Position numbers and translations under genes: made by a program. From the NCBI GenBank assembly GCA_963579025.1, contig CAUZFZ010000181.1:1-19370 (forward strand): a DNA stretch of 19,370 nt, read 5' to 3'. This stretch comes from CAUZFZ01 sp963579025 (lineage in GTDB: Bacteria > Planctomycetota > Planctomycetia > Planctomycetales > Planctomycetaceae). Every line of letters begins with the position of its first letter. Within the stretch, counting starts at the first letter, position 1. Below are positions 1-8,605 of the stretch, one piece after another. The notes below the pieces were generated by a model. The model was not told the origin of the DNA, did not search any database, and saw only the letters and a list, made by a program, of their open reading frames with translations.

Positions 1-2
1 GC

Positions 3-2396
3 CGGCTGGACGAACACGGTTCGTGGCGTCTGCGACCGCGGCGGCTGCAGCTTCATGGTTTCCGCCGTACCAGTGGCGGTGGCAACCCATGGGGAATCGC
101 ATTCGGCAACTGGGGCGAGCCGTTTGTCAAAAGCAACGGCACTGGAGTCTCCGAGTTGCTGCCGAGCATGGTCAGCGTCGAACGAACCGCCAGCTATTGG
201 GGCGGTGAGATGAGCATCGGGGGGACGCGAATCAAGTCCATGATTATCGAGTTCGCCGAGTCGCCCCATCTGCCCGACGACATCCAGGGCGAAATGTTGA
301 TCGCCGGATACTTCGCTCGCGACGTCAATCGTTTTCAGTGGGAAACTGACGGGGCGGGACATCGTCTGAAGAACATGCCCAACCTGATGACGTCGTCACA
401 CAACGCTTTTCGTCCAGTCGATATCCGTATTGGCCCGGACGGGGCGATCTACATCGCCGACTGGTTCAATCCCATCATCGGCCACTATCAGGCATCATTC
501 CGGCATCCCGATCGCGACAAAACCCACGGTCGTATCTGGCGAATCACTGCGAAAGACCGTCCGTTGGCGAAGGCCCCCGACTTATCGAAGATGAGCGCTG
601 CCGAATTGTGCGAACAACTGAAATCAGATTGGCGATACGTCCGCTATCAGGCCAAGCGACGGCTCGCGGACTTGACGAAGGACGAGGTCATTCCGGCTGT
701 TACCATGTGGGTCGACAACCTGGATCAAAGCGATCCGAACGGTGAGTATCATCTGTATGAAGCGATCGGCGTTTTTGAATCACACGAAGTCGTCAACAGA
801 TCGTTGTTGGAACGCTTGCTCAAAGCGAAAGACTATCGCGCCCGAGCTTACGCGACCCGAGTCGCCGGTCGTTGGCACGATCGCCTGGAGTCACCGCTTG
901 AACTGCTTGACCGCAGTGTGACCGACAGCAGCGCCCGCGTTCGGCTGGAAGCAATTGTTGCCTGCAGTGATATCCGTTCGGCGGACTCAATGGTCGTCGC
1001 AGCGAAAGCCGCCAACCGACCCACGGACCGATTCACCAACTTCGCGCTGACACAGACGGTCCACGCGCTGGCTCCCCGGTGGCGGCCCGCACTGAGTCTG
1101 GGACGCCTCAACTTCGACAACCCGGCCGGTCTGATCTACGTCCTGCGAGCGTATGGCGGAAAGGACGTTACCGGCCAGGTTCGTGGCCTCATCAAATCCG
1201 AAGAGATCTCCGCAGCCGGTCGCCGCGAACTCTTGCGACTGCTTGCGCGAGTCGGCACGGCCAACGACCTGCAAACAGTCTTCAGTCACGCTCAAAATGA
1301 TCCAGAACTGCTCCAGTCACTTCCCGATATCGCTTCGGGCCGACGCCTGGTTCCCGCAGGAGTGATCCAGGCAGAGTTGGCCGCTCTACTCACGAGCGAG
1401 AACACAGGCATCCGCGCAGCAGCAGCGCGTCTTGCCGGCCTGTGGAAACAGCGGCAACTTATTCCACTGCTGAAACCATTTGTGGACAGCAAAGAAAACG
1501 ACGAAGTTCGAGCTGCTGCAATCCGGTCTCTTGCTGAACTCTCACCTGATACGGCGGTGAAGACATTCCAGCCGTTGATTGCGTCTGAACACTCGGCACC
1601 AGTTTATCTCGCCGCCCTGGAATCTGTCGCCACGCAGGACATCGACGCAGCAGCGCTGGCCGGCCTGAAACTGCTCATCGAACTCGACAATGCCGAACGG
1701 TTCGGTCCCGTGCTCAGCATCATGATGAACCGCCGCGGAGCCGCCGAGGCTCTGGCGAGCAAACTGCAGCAGACAGACCTCTCAGCCGACGACGCCAAAC
1801 TGATCAGCCGCTGGCTTAGTGCTGCGGGTCACGACGATCCGACGTTGATCAACGCTCTGAAAACTCGCATGGGAATCAAACCAGGCCAGAGCATCCCCTA
1901 TGACATCTCGATCGTTCGATCGCTGGCGAGCGAAGTCCGTCAATCCGGCGATGCAGCCGCAGGCAAGCAGCTTTTTCTATCATCACTCGCGAACTGCACC
2001 GCATGCCACCGGGTTCGGAACGTCACGACAACGATTAATGCCTTCCCCAAAGGACCGGACCTCACGGCAGTCGCCGCGGGTCTGCAACTGGAATTGATTA
2101 TCGAATCGGTAATCTGGCCGAAGCGTCAGATCAAAGAAGGCTACGAGATGACGACGATTCTCACAGACGACGGCCGAGCACTGTCCGGCTACCTGACCTC
2201 AGAAGATGTTCACTCGGTCGGCCTGCGCGATCTCGCCACTGGCAAAGTCCGCGAGATTCCCGTCGAGACAATCGAAGACCGAGTCAACAAAGGCACCGCC
2301 ATGCCATCGGGTTTCACCAACTCGCTGACCCGCAAAGAACTCCGCGACCTGATCGCCTACCTTGCGGGTCTCAAAGGGACTGGCGTAAAGCCTTAA
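3..2396 (+). CDS. PVC-type membrane-bound dehydrogenase / HEAT / c-type cytochrome protein (5' truncated)
   Basis: The frame is open to the left edge of the window, so the start codon lies outside; the internal ATG at 156 is not the real start because recognisable family sequence (RPRRLQLHGF, then SGGGNPWGIAFGNWGEPF) reads in frame before it. About 797 residues are visible. Order: end of the beta-propeller-like dehydrogenase domain, with the hallmark IYIADWFNPIIGHY and THGRIWRI near nt 450-540; a long alpha-helical HEAT-like region (about nt 590-1900); then a heme-binding domain with one CxxCH motif (CTACH, nt 1995-2009) after GDAAAGKQLF. The C-terminus (IEDRVNKGTAMPSGF, then LRDLIAYLAGLKG) is typical of the planctomycete heme-binding family. 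Such proteins are taken to be exported redox enzymes; the substrate is unknown. The family assignment is firm, the function is inferred. Confidence 0.9.
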   Translation, partial: RLDEHGSWRLRPRRLQLHGFRRTSGGGNPWGIAFGNWGEPFVKSNGTGVSELLPSMVSVERTASYWGGEMSIGGTRIKSMIIEFAESPHLPDDIQGEMLIAGYFARDVNRFQWETDGAGHRLKNMPNLMTSSHNAFRPVDIRIGPDGAIYIADWFNPIIGHYQASFRHPDRDKTHGRIWRITAKDRPLAKAPDLSKMSAAELCEQLKSDWRYVRYQAKRRLADLTKDEVIPAVTMWVDNLDQSDPNGEYHLYEAIGVFESHEVVNRSLLERLLKAKDYRARAYATRVAGRWHDRLESPLELLDRSVTDSSARVRLEAIVACSDIRSADSMVVAAKAANRPTDRFTNFALTQTVHALAPRWRPALSLGRLNFDNPAGLIYVLRAYGGKDVTGQVRGLIKSEEISAAGRRELLRLLARVGTANDLQTVFSHAQNDPELLQSLPDIASGRRLVPAGVIQAELAALLTSENTGIRAAAARLAGLWKQRQLIPLLKPFVDSKENDEVRAAAIRSLAELSPDTAVKTFQPLIASEHSAPVYLAALESVATQDIDAAALAGLKLLIELDNAERFGPVLSIMMNRRGAAEALASKLQQTDLSADDAKLISRWLSAAGHDDPTLINALKTRMGIKPGQSIPYDISIVRSLASEVRQSGDAAAGKQLFLSSLANCTACHRVRNVTTTINAFPKGPDLTAVAAGLQLELIIESVIWPKRQIKEGYEMTTILTDDGRALSGYLTSEDVHSVGLRDLATGKVREIPVETIEDRVNKGTAMPSGFTNSLTRKELRDLIAYLAGLKGTGVKP

Positions 2397-2560
2397 CTCG
2401 GTGAACTGTGTAATGTCTTCCTTGGTTGTCGAAACCGCCTCCGCCGATGCGTGGGAGTGCGCTACGATCAACGCGGTCGCTGTCATCACGCTGACGGCGC
2501 GAAACGGCGGTTTTCTGCCCCATAACCCGCTTGCTGGTGCGAGCCTCGGTCGGATCATCT

Positions 2561-2669
2561 GATTGCAGGTGGTCATGGGAGATGCATGCTACTGATGTCA
2601 TCCAATTAACCATGCAATCAATGGCCTCTTCGCTCCCGTCTGTCGTCATTATTTGCGGCGTCGGTCGAC
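2561..2669 (+). repeat. Dispersed intergenic repeat, copy A
   Basis: These 109 bases align without gaps to 8363-8471 with 12 substitutions (97/109 identical by eye). The inner part contains a conserved inverted repeat, gattgca at 2561-2567 against tgcaatc at 2613-2619, with tggt (2570-2573) against acca (2609-2612) extending the stem inward past a 2-nt bulge. The longest invariant block, tcatgggagatgcatgct, sits in the loop. Substitutions are spread over codon positions 5/4/3 in the open + frame, and equally without third-position bias on the - strand, which argues against a short protein. It could be a structured RNA element or a MITE-like repeat. Confidence 0.75.
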
Positions 2670-2680
2670 AAAACCGACGC
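2658..2680. repeat. Perfect 7-bp hairpin at the end of repeat copy A
   Basis: gcgtcgg (2658-2664) and ccgacgc (2674-2680) are exact inverted repeats with a 9-nt loop. The left arm overlaps the end of the dispersed repeat. Copy B keeps gtcggtcgac but lacks the right arm, so the hairpin is specific to copy A. There is no T-run after it, so it is not an ordinary intrinsic terminator. Confidence 0.45.
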
Positions 2681-2938
2681 GAGTTTGAATGTCTGAGAAA
2701 TGCCGGAGGTGTGCCAATCCTCCGCAGTTGCGCGCTACTGAGAACCTCAGAGATCAATATTCTCTAAACGATTCGTTTTCATCGATTGTTCTGTCGCAAA
2801 TTCCTCACTGGTCATGGGCAGGAGCACCGATTCCACGAGATAGTCGGTTGTGCCAGGACAAGGTATGTGGTTGTCTTCATGGTTCTCATTCTTTGGTTGA
2901 GCAATCTGATGTTCTTACGACTCCCGCACTGCGAGTCA

Positions 2939-4417
2939 CTAGGCCAGAATGTCCTCAATCACCTTTCCATGGACGTCGGTGAGTCGACGATCGAGGCCGT
3001 TGTGACGATAGGTGAGCTGCTTGTGGTTGATGCCCAAAAGATGCAGGATCGTTGCGTGAAAGTCATGGACGGTGACGACGTTCTGGACGGCTTTGTATCC
3101 AAAGTCGTCGGTGGCACCGAACGAAAATGGAGCCTTAACACCGGCACCGGCAAGCCATGCCGTGAATCCCTGGATGTTGTGGTCGCGGCCGGCCGATTTT
3201 GATGCCTGCACTGTTGGCATCCTTCCGAACTCCGTGCACCACACGACCAATGTGTCCTCCAGCATTCCTCGTTGCTTCAGATCGGTGAGTAGTGTGGCGG
3301 TGGGCTGATCGAAGATTTCTCCGTGAACGCCATACTTCTTTACAATCTCAGAATGGCCGTCCCAGTTGCTCACGCCTTCGCCGCCCGTCTGATACGCGCC
3401 GTTGAAGAGCTGGACGAAGCGAACTCCCTTTTCAAGCAGGCGCCGAGCAAGAATACAGTTTCTGGCATAAGCCGACTTCGTCTGATTGGAACTGTCGTCG
3501 GCTCCGTATGCTTGGATTGTCTTCTGACTCTCTGTTGAGAAATCCATGATGCCAGGAACGGATAGCTGCATCGCTGCTGCAAGTTCGTAGCTGGCGATTC
3601 TCGCTGACAGCTCAGTGTCACCGGGGAACTGTTCCATCTGCATCCTGTTCAACTTCTGCAGGAAGTGTCGCGCGCGGGCATCCAGAGCTTTGTCGACGCC
3701 ATCCGGAACAGACAGATTTCGCAGCGGGTTCGTTGCGTTGAAATCGGTTCCCTGAAACGCAGCTGGCAGAAAACCGGCGCTCCAGTTGTCGATGCTTGCC
3801 TGAGGCTTTCCGCGCGGGTCGGGGATCGCGACGTAGGCTGGCAGTTCTTCGTTTTCCGTTCCCAACGCCCAGCTCATCCACGAACCCATGCTGGGAAATC
3901 CGCTGAATACATGTCCCGTCGACATGAACGTTTCGGCGGGGCCATGGGCAGCCGTCTTTCCGGTCAGCGAATGAACGAAGCACATCTCATCGGCCAGTTC
4001 GCCGAGTTGCGGGAACAGGTCCGAAGTCATCTTGCCACACTTGCCGCGCGGTTTGAACTTCCAGGCGCTCTTGAACAGGTTTCCCTGGGAACCCTGCGAA
4101 GTGATCAGGTTTTCTGCACCCGGCATTGCCTGGCCATGGCGTTTTTCCAGTTCCGGTTTGTAATCGAACGTGTCAATGTGGCTGCAGGCCCCGGAGCAAT
4201 AGATGACGAGGACTTTTTTTACCTTCGTTGGGAAATGCGCCGGGCGAGCGGCGAACGGGCGTTCGGGGACGATGACCGGGCGAACAGGATTCTCATCGGA
4301 AGCGAGTAGTTGGTCTCGCTGCAACAGACTCGCCAGCGCGATGCCACTCAGACCGGTGACGGTCGCCCCGAGGAATTCTCGTCGGTTATGCGATGTGTTA
4401 TTCACTTTTGCCTTCAC
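2939..4417 (-). CDS. Tat-exported DUF1501 protein
   Basis: This 492-residue protein belongs to the DUF1501 family (alkaline-phosphatase/sulfatase-like fold) that accompanies DUF1549/DUF1553 cytochromes in planctomycetes. The N-terminus has a twin-arginine motif, NRREFLG, with R12-R13, then a hydrophobic stretch, so export by Tat is likely. Family sequence follows throughout: VLVIYCSGACSHIDTFDYKP, GVRFVQLFNG, VVWCTEFGRMPT, GRDHNIQGFTAWLAG, VHDFHATILHLLGI and a C-terminal RRLTDVHGKVIEDILA. Length is usual for the family. The start is a GTG, supported by AGAGG about 9 nt upstream. It lies 21 bp after the stop of the upstream cytochrome gene on the same strand, so the two are almost certainly co-transcribed. 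The role is unproven; it may be a metal-dependent hydrolase partner of the cytochrome. Confidence 0.92.
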   Translation of the reverse strand: MKAKVNNTSHNRREFLGATVTGLSGIALASLLQRDQLLASDENPVRPVIVPERPFAARPAHFPTKVKKVLVIYCSGACSHIDTFDYKPELEKRHGQAMPGAENLITSQGSQGNLFKSAWKFKPRGKCGKMTSDLFPQLGELADEMCFVHSLTGKTAAHGPAETFMSTGHVFSGFPSMGSWMSWALGTENEELPAYVAIPDPRGKPQASIDNWSAGFLPAAFQGTDFNATNPLRNLSVPDGVDKALDARARHFLQKLNRMQMEQFPGDTELSARIASYELAAAMQLSVPGIMDFSTESQKTIQAYGADDSSNQTKSAYARNCILARRLLEKGVRFVQLFNGAYQTGGEGVSNWDGHSEIVKKYGVHGEIFDQPTATLLTDLKQRGMLEDTLVVWCTEFGRMPTVQASKSAGRDHNIQGFTAWLAGAGVKAPFSFGATDDFGYKAVQNVVTVHDFHATILHLLGINHKQLTYRHNGLDRRLTDVHGKVIEDILA

Positions 4418-4438
4418 TGAATCACGCCTCTTCCAACT

Positions 4439-7400
4439 CTACAAAACAAAAACGAACTCATTGGAATTCAACAGCACTCGGCAATATTGGACGACCCCGA
4501 GTTGCTCAAGCATCTCAGTCCCGAGTTTCATTTCCCGATGAGTCGGCGAGCGTCCGAAGCACAGGCGGTATGATGTTTCTATCATTTCAACGGGGGTCTC
4601 TGATTCGGCTTCGAGTCGTTGTGCGAGGAACTCCGCCTGCTGCAACACAAACTTACTATTAAATAGGTTGAGAGCCTGCAGCGGCGTCGTCGAACGGGTT
4701 CGTTTCGGTGCGACCTGATTGCCGTCGGGACAGTCAAACAGGCCAAAGACAGACTCGACTTCTCTTCGGACGCGGGTCATATAAACCATGCGACGCCAAT
4801 CATCTGGCCCGTAGTTTGTTTTGGGAAAGTAATGCCGGACGTTCTCGGTACCGACTCTGAAAGCGCTGAAGCCTGGACCACCCGCAGCGTTCTGCAACTT
4901 GCCCGAGGCCGCCAGGATCGAATCTCGGATCGCCTCAGCTTCCAGTCGACGTGGAGGAAAACGCCACAGTAGTTGGGTGGACGAATCCTGTGCGAGGGCT
5001 TCAGGTCGCGGACGACTGTCCTGTCGCCAGGTTTTTGAGGTCAGAATCAGCCGATGAATGTGCTTGTTCGACCAACCGCTGGCGATGAATTCAGCCGCCA
5101 GCCAGTCCAGTAATTCGGGGTGACTCGGCGGAGCGCCGTTGGCACCGAAATCGCTGGGGGTGCTGACAAGGCCTTCACCAAAATGAAACTGCCAGATGCG
5201 ATTTACCATGACTCGCGCGGCCAACGGGTTGTCCGCACTCGCAACCCACTTCGCAAACGCCAAACGCCGATCGGGGCCGGAGGTCGAATTGCTGAGGTTG
5301 AGTTTTCCGAGTACCGCCAATGTGTTGGGCGTCATCTCTTCGCGTGGCGACATTGGATCGCCGCGATACAGGCGGTGAGTGACCGCGGGCGGCGAGAACG
5401 TTCCCAGGTAGGCTGTTGCAGGCTTCGCGATCTCCGTCTTCCGTAACAGCAGCGAAGTCAGTTTGGCGTGCTGTTGTTCTGCTTTTTCTTTTTCCGGCGA
5501 CTGTAGACGGTCGAACTGATAAACAACCGTCGCCCCGAGTTTGCGGCGGCGTGTGGAGTCGCCGACCGTGGCCCATGATTCTCCGTCTTTCGAAATTTCA
5601 ATCCGATAGTCCGTCGCCAGACGATCAGCAATCCGGCCCGTGCGGTCTCGACCCCAGACAATCTGATTAATTGAGGTCGCTTCGGCGAGTTCGATCTGAA
5701 CCCAACCTTTGACATCCCTGGCGATCCAACTGAAAGAATTTCCGAACCTGCCGTCGTTGATGTGTGCCAGCTTGTGCAATGGATGCACGAAATCTCCACC
5801 TGAGGTTGTCCTGGCTCCCGCACTATTCAGCGCGACGTTCTTGTCGCCGGCGAAAATTTGCAGTTCATCAATGCAAGGTTGCGCGGCTGTTGTGCCATTG
5901 ATTGTCATTCTGGCAAATCGCGCCGTTGTCGCTGGGAATGATTCGACATTGCGTTTGAAGTCGACAGGCTCCCGAAGGTCACTCTGATCTTTCGTGTACT
6001 TGGAAAGGCTCTTCAGGGTCGCTGCGATCTCCGTCTCCGCTTCCCGAAGTTGTTTCTCTTGAGTCGCCGTCTGCGGAATGCTTCGCAGGCCGTGATTGAC
6101 GCCCGAGAAAACGGCCTGCACGGAATAGAAGTCCTTTTGGGAGATGGGATCAAACTTATGGTTGTGACATCGCGCGCAGCCCAGAGTCAGGCCAAGAAAC
6201 GTTGTGCCTGTCGCGTTCAGGAAGTCTGAAACTTCATTCTGAACGTTTTCCGCCTGTCCCTTCTTGTTCTTTTCGACAACGGCGTTGTGCGGGCCCGCAA
6301 CGAGGAAGCCGGTTCCTACTTGATCGCCAACGACATCTCCGGCGAGTTGTCTGATGGCGAACTGGTCGTACGGCATGTCGTCGTTGAACGCTTTGATGAC
6401 CCAGTCGCGAAAACGCCACGCACCGAGTCGTTCGGCGTTGATCTCGAACCCATCCGTTTCACTGAATCGAATTAAGTCCAGCCAATTCACGGCGAATCGT
6501 TCGCCGTACCGCGAGTGACCCAGGACTTTGTCAACAACGCGTTGCCATTTGTCAGCGTCTTTCGACGCCAGAAACTCCTGGGTCTGTTCCGGCGATGCGG
6601 GTACTCCATGCGTGACGAGAAACAGTCGTCGCAAAAGCCGCCGCTGATTCGCTTCGGCCGACAGCTGCATGTCTTTCGCCGACAGTTTCTGCGCAACGAA
6701 CGAATCGATTGGATTGGAATGGCCTGATTGTGGAACCTCAGGACGACGGATGGGTTGAAATGACCAGTGATCTGATTTGATGGTCGCCGCTTCCGCGATC
6801 GCGGTGTCCCAACCGCGTTCGATCGAGATCCATTCTCGCAGCAATTGGATATCGGCTGTGCTAAGAGGATCGTCATCCAACGGCATGCGGTGCTGCTTGT
6901 TGGCGGTCGTCACCAAATGAATCAAATGACTCTCTTCGTCCTGACCAACAACCAGCACTGGCTCACCCGAATTTCCGCCGCGCATCACGTGCACCAAAGA
7001 GTCAAGGCGCAGCGAACCTTCCTGCTCATCTTCACCGTGGCAGTGAATGCACTTTTCCCGGAAAACGGGCAATATCTTTCGGTCAAAGAAAGTCTGAGCT
7101 GCATCCGGCGCGGACGGTGCGATTTCCTTAATTTGAATATTGCGAAAGCGAATCGTGTGCGGCCGGCCATGATCCTGCAATCCGATGTAACCTTCGCGTT
7201 GCCGATCCTTCAACGCCGTCTTGCTTAGCCGCACATTGACGACTTCTGTGCCGTTCAGCCTGACAGTCAGGCGGTCACCCGCACACCGAACGATCATCCG
7301 GTTCCATTCACCAGGTGGCCTGGCCATGTTCTGCGACGGCGCGATACCTGCCGGGATGATTCCGCCGTTTGAGTGATCGGTCGTCGCGCCCTTGTGTTTT

Positions 7401-7822
7401 GACGAGTCGAAGATCTGCGCTTCGATGCCCGTGGCTACGGGATTGTGTCGATCGGCAACTCGAAAGTAGACGCCACTGTTCCCGTTTTGCGGGTAGGCGT
7501 ATTCAACTCTCAATTCAAAATCTTTGTACTTTCGAGTGGTCCACAAGTAGGCGTCAAACCTCGACCATCCGGTTTCGTTTTCACGCGGCTCTATCAGCAG
7601 CGAACCGTCCGGCTGAGGGATCCAATTCCCCTTCGTCTGCCAACCGGTCAGGTCTTTCCCGTTGTATAGATCGACGAACTTGTCGTTCGAGACAGCGGAT
7701 GTACTCTGAGAAACAGGGTGCGATTCGGTACTTGCTTCTGTGATCTGGAAGCACGCCCCCAGCACAAGCGAATGCCACGTCGTCATTGCCAACGGAATGA
7801 ACCCGATGATTGCCTTCTTCAC
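4439..7822 (-). CDS. Secreted DUF1080 - PSCyt1 - DUF1549 - discoidin-like - DUF1553 cytochrome
   Basis: A multi-domain exported protein of about 1127 residues. I place the start at the GTG at 7822, giving a clean Sec signal (MKKAIIGFIPLAM...LGACF) with GAGG 5 nt upstream; in-frame ATGs at 7837 and 7882 are alternatives that would put extra residues before the signal. Domains, counted from the GTG: DUF1080 (3-keto-disaccharide hydrolase/LamG-like), about 47-232, with KFVDLYNGKDLTGW and GNSGVYFRV; PSCyt1 with CIHCH at 258-262 and GSLRLDS; DUF1549 from PIDSFVAQKL with CARCHNHKFDPI (CxxCH at 549-553); a discoidin-like (F5/8 type C) insert, about 625-765; DUF1553, about 840-1105, with NPLAARVMVNRIWQFHFGEG and TPLQALNLFNS. 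Two heme sites are expected. It is the first gene of a two-gene operon with the DUF1501 gene. The carbohydrate link is inferred from the DUF1080 and discoidin modules. Confidence 0.9.
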   Translation of the reverse strand: MKKAIIGFIPLAMTTWHSLVLGACFQITEASTESHPVSQSTSAVSNDKFVDLYNGKDLTGWQTKGNWIPQPDGSLLIEPRENETGWSRFDAYLWTTRKYKDFELRVEYAYPQNGNSGVYFRVADRHNPVATGIEAQIFDSSKHKGATTDHSNGGIIPAGIAPSQNMARPPGEWNRMIVRCAGDRLTVRLNGTEVVNVRLSKTALKDRQREGYIGLQDHGRPHTIRFRNIQIKEIAPSAPDAAQTFFDRKILPVFREKCIHCHGEDEQEGSLRLDSLVHVMRGGNSGEPVLVVGQDEESHLIHLVTTANKQHRMPLDDDPLSTADIQLLREWISIERGWDTAIAEAATIKSDHWSFQPIRRPEVPQSGHSNPIDSFVAQKLSAKDMQLSAEANQRRLLRRLFLVTHGVPASPEQTQEFLASKDADKWQRVVDKVLGHSRYGERFAVNWLDLIRFSETDGFEINAERLGAWRFRDWVIKAFNDDMPYDQFAIRQLAGDVVGDQVGTGFLVAGPHNAVVEKNKKGQAENVQNEVSDFLNATGTTFLGLTLGCARCHNHKFDPISQKDFYSVQAVFSGVNHGLRSIPQTATQEKQLREAETEIAATLKSLSKYTKDQSDLREPVDFKRNVESFPATTARFARMTINGTTAAQPCIDELQIFAGDKNVALNSAGARTTSGGDFVHPLHKLAHINDGRFGNSFSWIARDVKGWVQIELAEATSINQIVWGRDRTGRIADRLATDYRIEISKDGESWATVGDSTRRRKLGATVVYQFDRLQSPEKEKAEQQHAKLTSLLLRKTEIAKPATAYLGTFSPPAVTHRLYRGDPMSPREEMTPNTLAVLGKLNLSNSTSGPDRRLAFAKWVASADNPLAARVMVNRIWQFHFGEGLVSTPSDFGANGAPPSHPELLDWLAAEFIASGWSNKHIHRLILTSKTWRQDSRPRPEALAQDSSTQLLWRFPPRRLEAEAIRDSILAASGKLQNAAGGPGFSAFRVGTENVRHYFPKTNYGPDDWRRMVYMTRVRREVESVFGLFDCPDGNQVAPKRTRSTTPLQALNLFNSKFVLQQAEFLAQRLEAESETPVEMIETSYRLCFGRSPTHREMKLGTEMLEQLGVVQYCRVLLNSNEFVFVL

Positions 7823-7827
7823 AGCTA

Positions 7828-7831
7828 CCTC
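7828..7831 (-). promoter_or_regulatory. Ribosome binding site that favours the GTG start at 7822
   Basis: On the minus strand GAGG precedes the GTG by 5 nt (GAGGTAGCTGTG). The ATGs at 7837 and 7882 have no comparable purine-rich stretch, and starting at the GTG puts two lysines directly before the hydrophobic signal segment. Confidence 0.5.
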
Positions 7832-8362
7832 ACACATTGTGGCCGACCGGCATATTAAAGAGTGCGCCGCTCCGGAACTCATCTGTTGTCCGTGACCGTC
7901 ATTTTGATCACTTCGCCGGGCATATGACCTGTAGAACGAGAGTCATTCTAGCGACCACACGAAAGGGACTCGACGTCGATCAGGACAATAACATGTACAA
8001 CTGGATCAAATGTTGGATGAGGTCCAATGGGAAAATTCTGCCCACGTATTCCCGACCGCCGCGGGCTCATTGACATCGCAGAGATCGTTGATGAAAGCGC
8101 ATTCAGGCCCGGATGTCGGTCGATCCGCTAATCCTTGCGATCGTGGCAGGCAAACATCAGTTTCCTCGGGTCTCCGCTCCTCGATTCAACGAGTGTTAGC
8201 CGCTCACGAAAGTCCATCATATCGTGCGGACGGAACGCGAGCGACCATTTCACACGCGCCCGTGTCGTGAGAAGATGGCGACTGCCCTCTATCACGACGT
8301 TAGTTTGTTCCGTGCCCTGACAGCATGAGAAATGACTGTTGGGAGCGGAGGTCACATCGACC

Positions 8363-8471
8363 GATTGCAGGTTGTCATGGGAGATGCATGCTACTGATGT
8401 AATCAGATTGACCACGCAATCAATGGCCTCTTCGCTCCCGGCTGTAGTCAGTTTTCGCAGCGTCGGTCGAC
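8363..8471 (+). repeat. Dispersed intergenic repeat, copy B
   Basis: This is the second copy of the 109-base element at 2561-2669, in the same orientation and without gaps. The 6-bp stem gattgc (8363-8368) / gcaatc (8416-8421) is kept at identical spacing. Inside it gt/ac pairs are kept, one pair present in copy A is lost (g to t at 8373) and a neighbouring c-g pair is gained (8376 with 8410). Flanking sequence outside the 109 bases does not align, which sets the element's borders. Confidence 0.75.
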
Positions 8472-8605
8472 CAGCCCGGAGAGAGTTGAGTCCGCAAATT
8501 TTCGTGAACCCGGACGCGGGTAACGGAGGCGAGCAGCGAATTCACGGCTCGCATTTGTTGATCTGCCGCTGCAAACGCTTCCGCTCATATCCAACGCGAA
8601 TCTGA

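Larger units (their letters stand above)
2397..2938. other. Noncoding interval between convergent genes
   Basis: This 542-bp stretch separates the tail ends of the dehydrogenase gene and the opposite-strand DUF1501 gene. It holds repeat copy A (2561-2669) and three small hairpins: 2658-2680, 2704-2724 (cggagg/cctccg) and 2739-2751 (ctgag/ctcag). I see no reading frame with family similarity. No hairpin is followed by a clear T-run, so I do not call a terminator for either gene. Confidence 0.6.
7823..8605. other. Long noncoding interval upstream of the first cytochrome operon
   Basis: This 783-bp region lies between the start of the minus-strand cytochrome gene and the end of the minus-strand FHA gene, so it should contain the operon's promoter on its left side. 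I could not identify a convincing -35/-10 pair; a tagaat box exists on the minus strand but has no -35 at the right spacing. Repeat copy B occupies 8363-8471. An open minus-strand frame at 8128-8415 runs through the repeat but shows no recognisable domain. A 5-bp hairpin (acccg/cgggt, 8508-8521) downstream of the FHA gene has no clear T-run. Confidence 0.5.

Noticed and set aside
156..2396. ATG at 156 as the start of the dehydrogenase gene
   Set aside because: Family-specific sequence reads in the same frame from position 3, so the gene begins left of the window.
2479..2514. Hairpin gctgtca/tgacggc followed by tttt as a terminator for the dehydrogenase gene
   Set aside because: The T-run is 12 nt from the stem and only four long, which does not fit an intrinsic terminator.
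2531..2767. Short + strand ORF through repeat copy A, similar in translation to an ORF through copy B at 8339-8605
   Set aside because: The similarity comes from the nucleotide repeat. Substitutions are not biased to third codon positions, and the protein similarity ends where the repeat ends.
2786..3202. 138-residue + strand ORF
   Set aside because: Its 3' half is antisense to the well-supported DUF1501 gene, and it has no recognisable domain.
8128..8415. Minus-strand 95-residue ORF through repeat copy B
   Set aside because: Only the part within the repeat has a counterpart in this window; no domain, no ribosome binding site, and no synonymous-change pattern.
8508..8521. acccg/cgggt hairpin as terminator of the FHA gene
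   Set aside because: Only a 5-bp stem, with no uninterrupted T-run after it on the minus strand.
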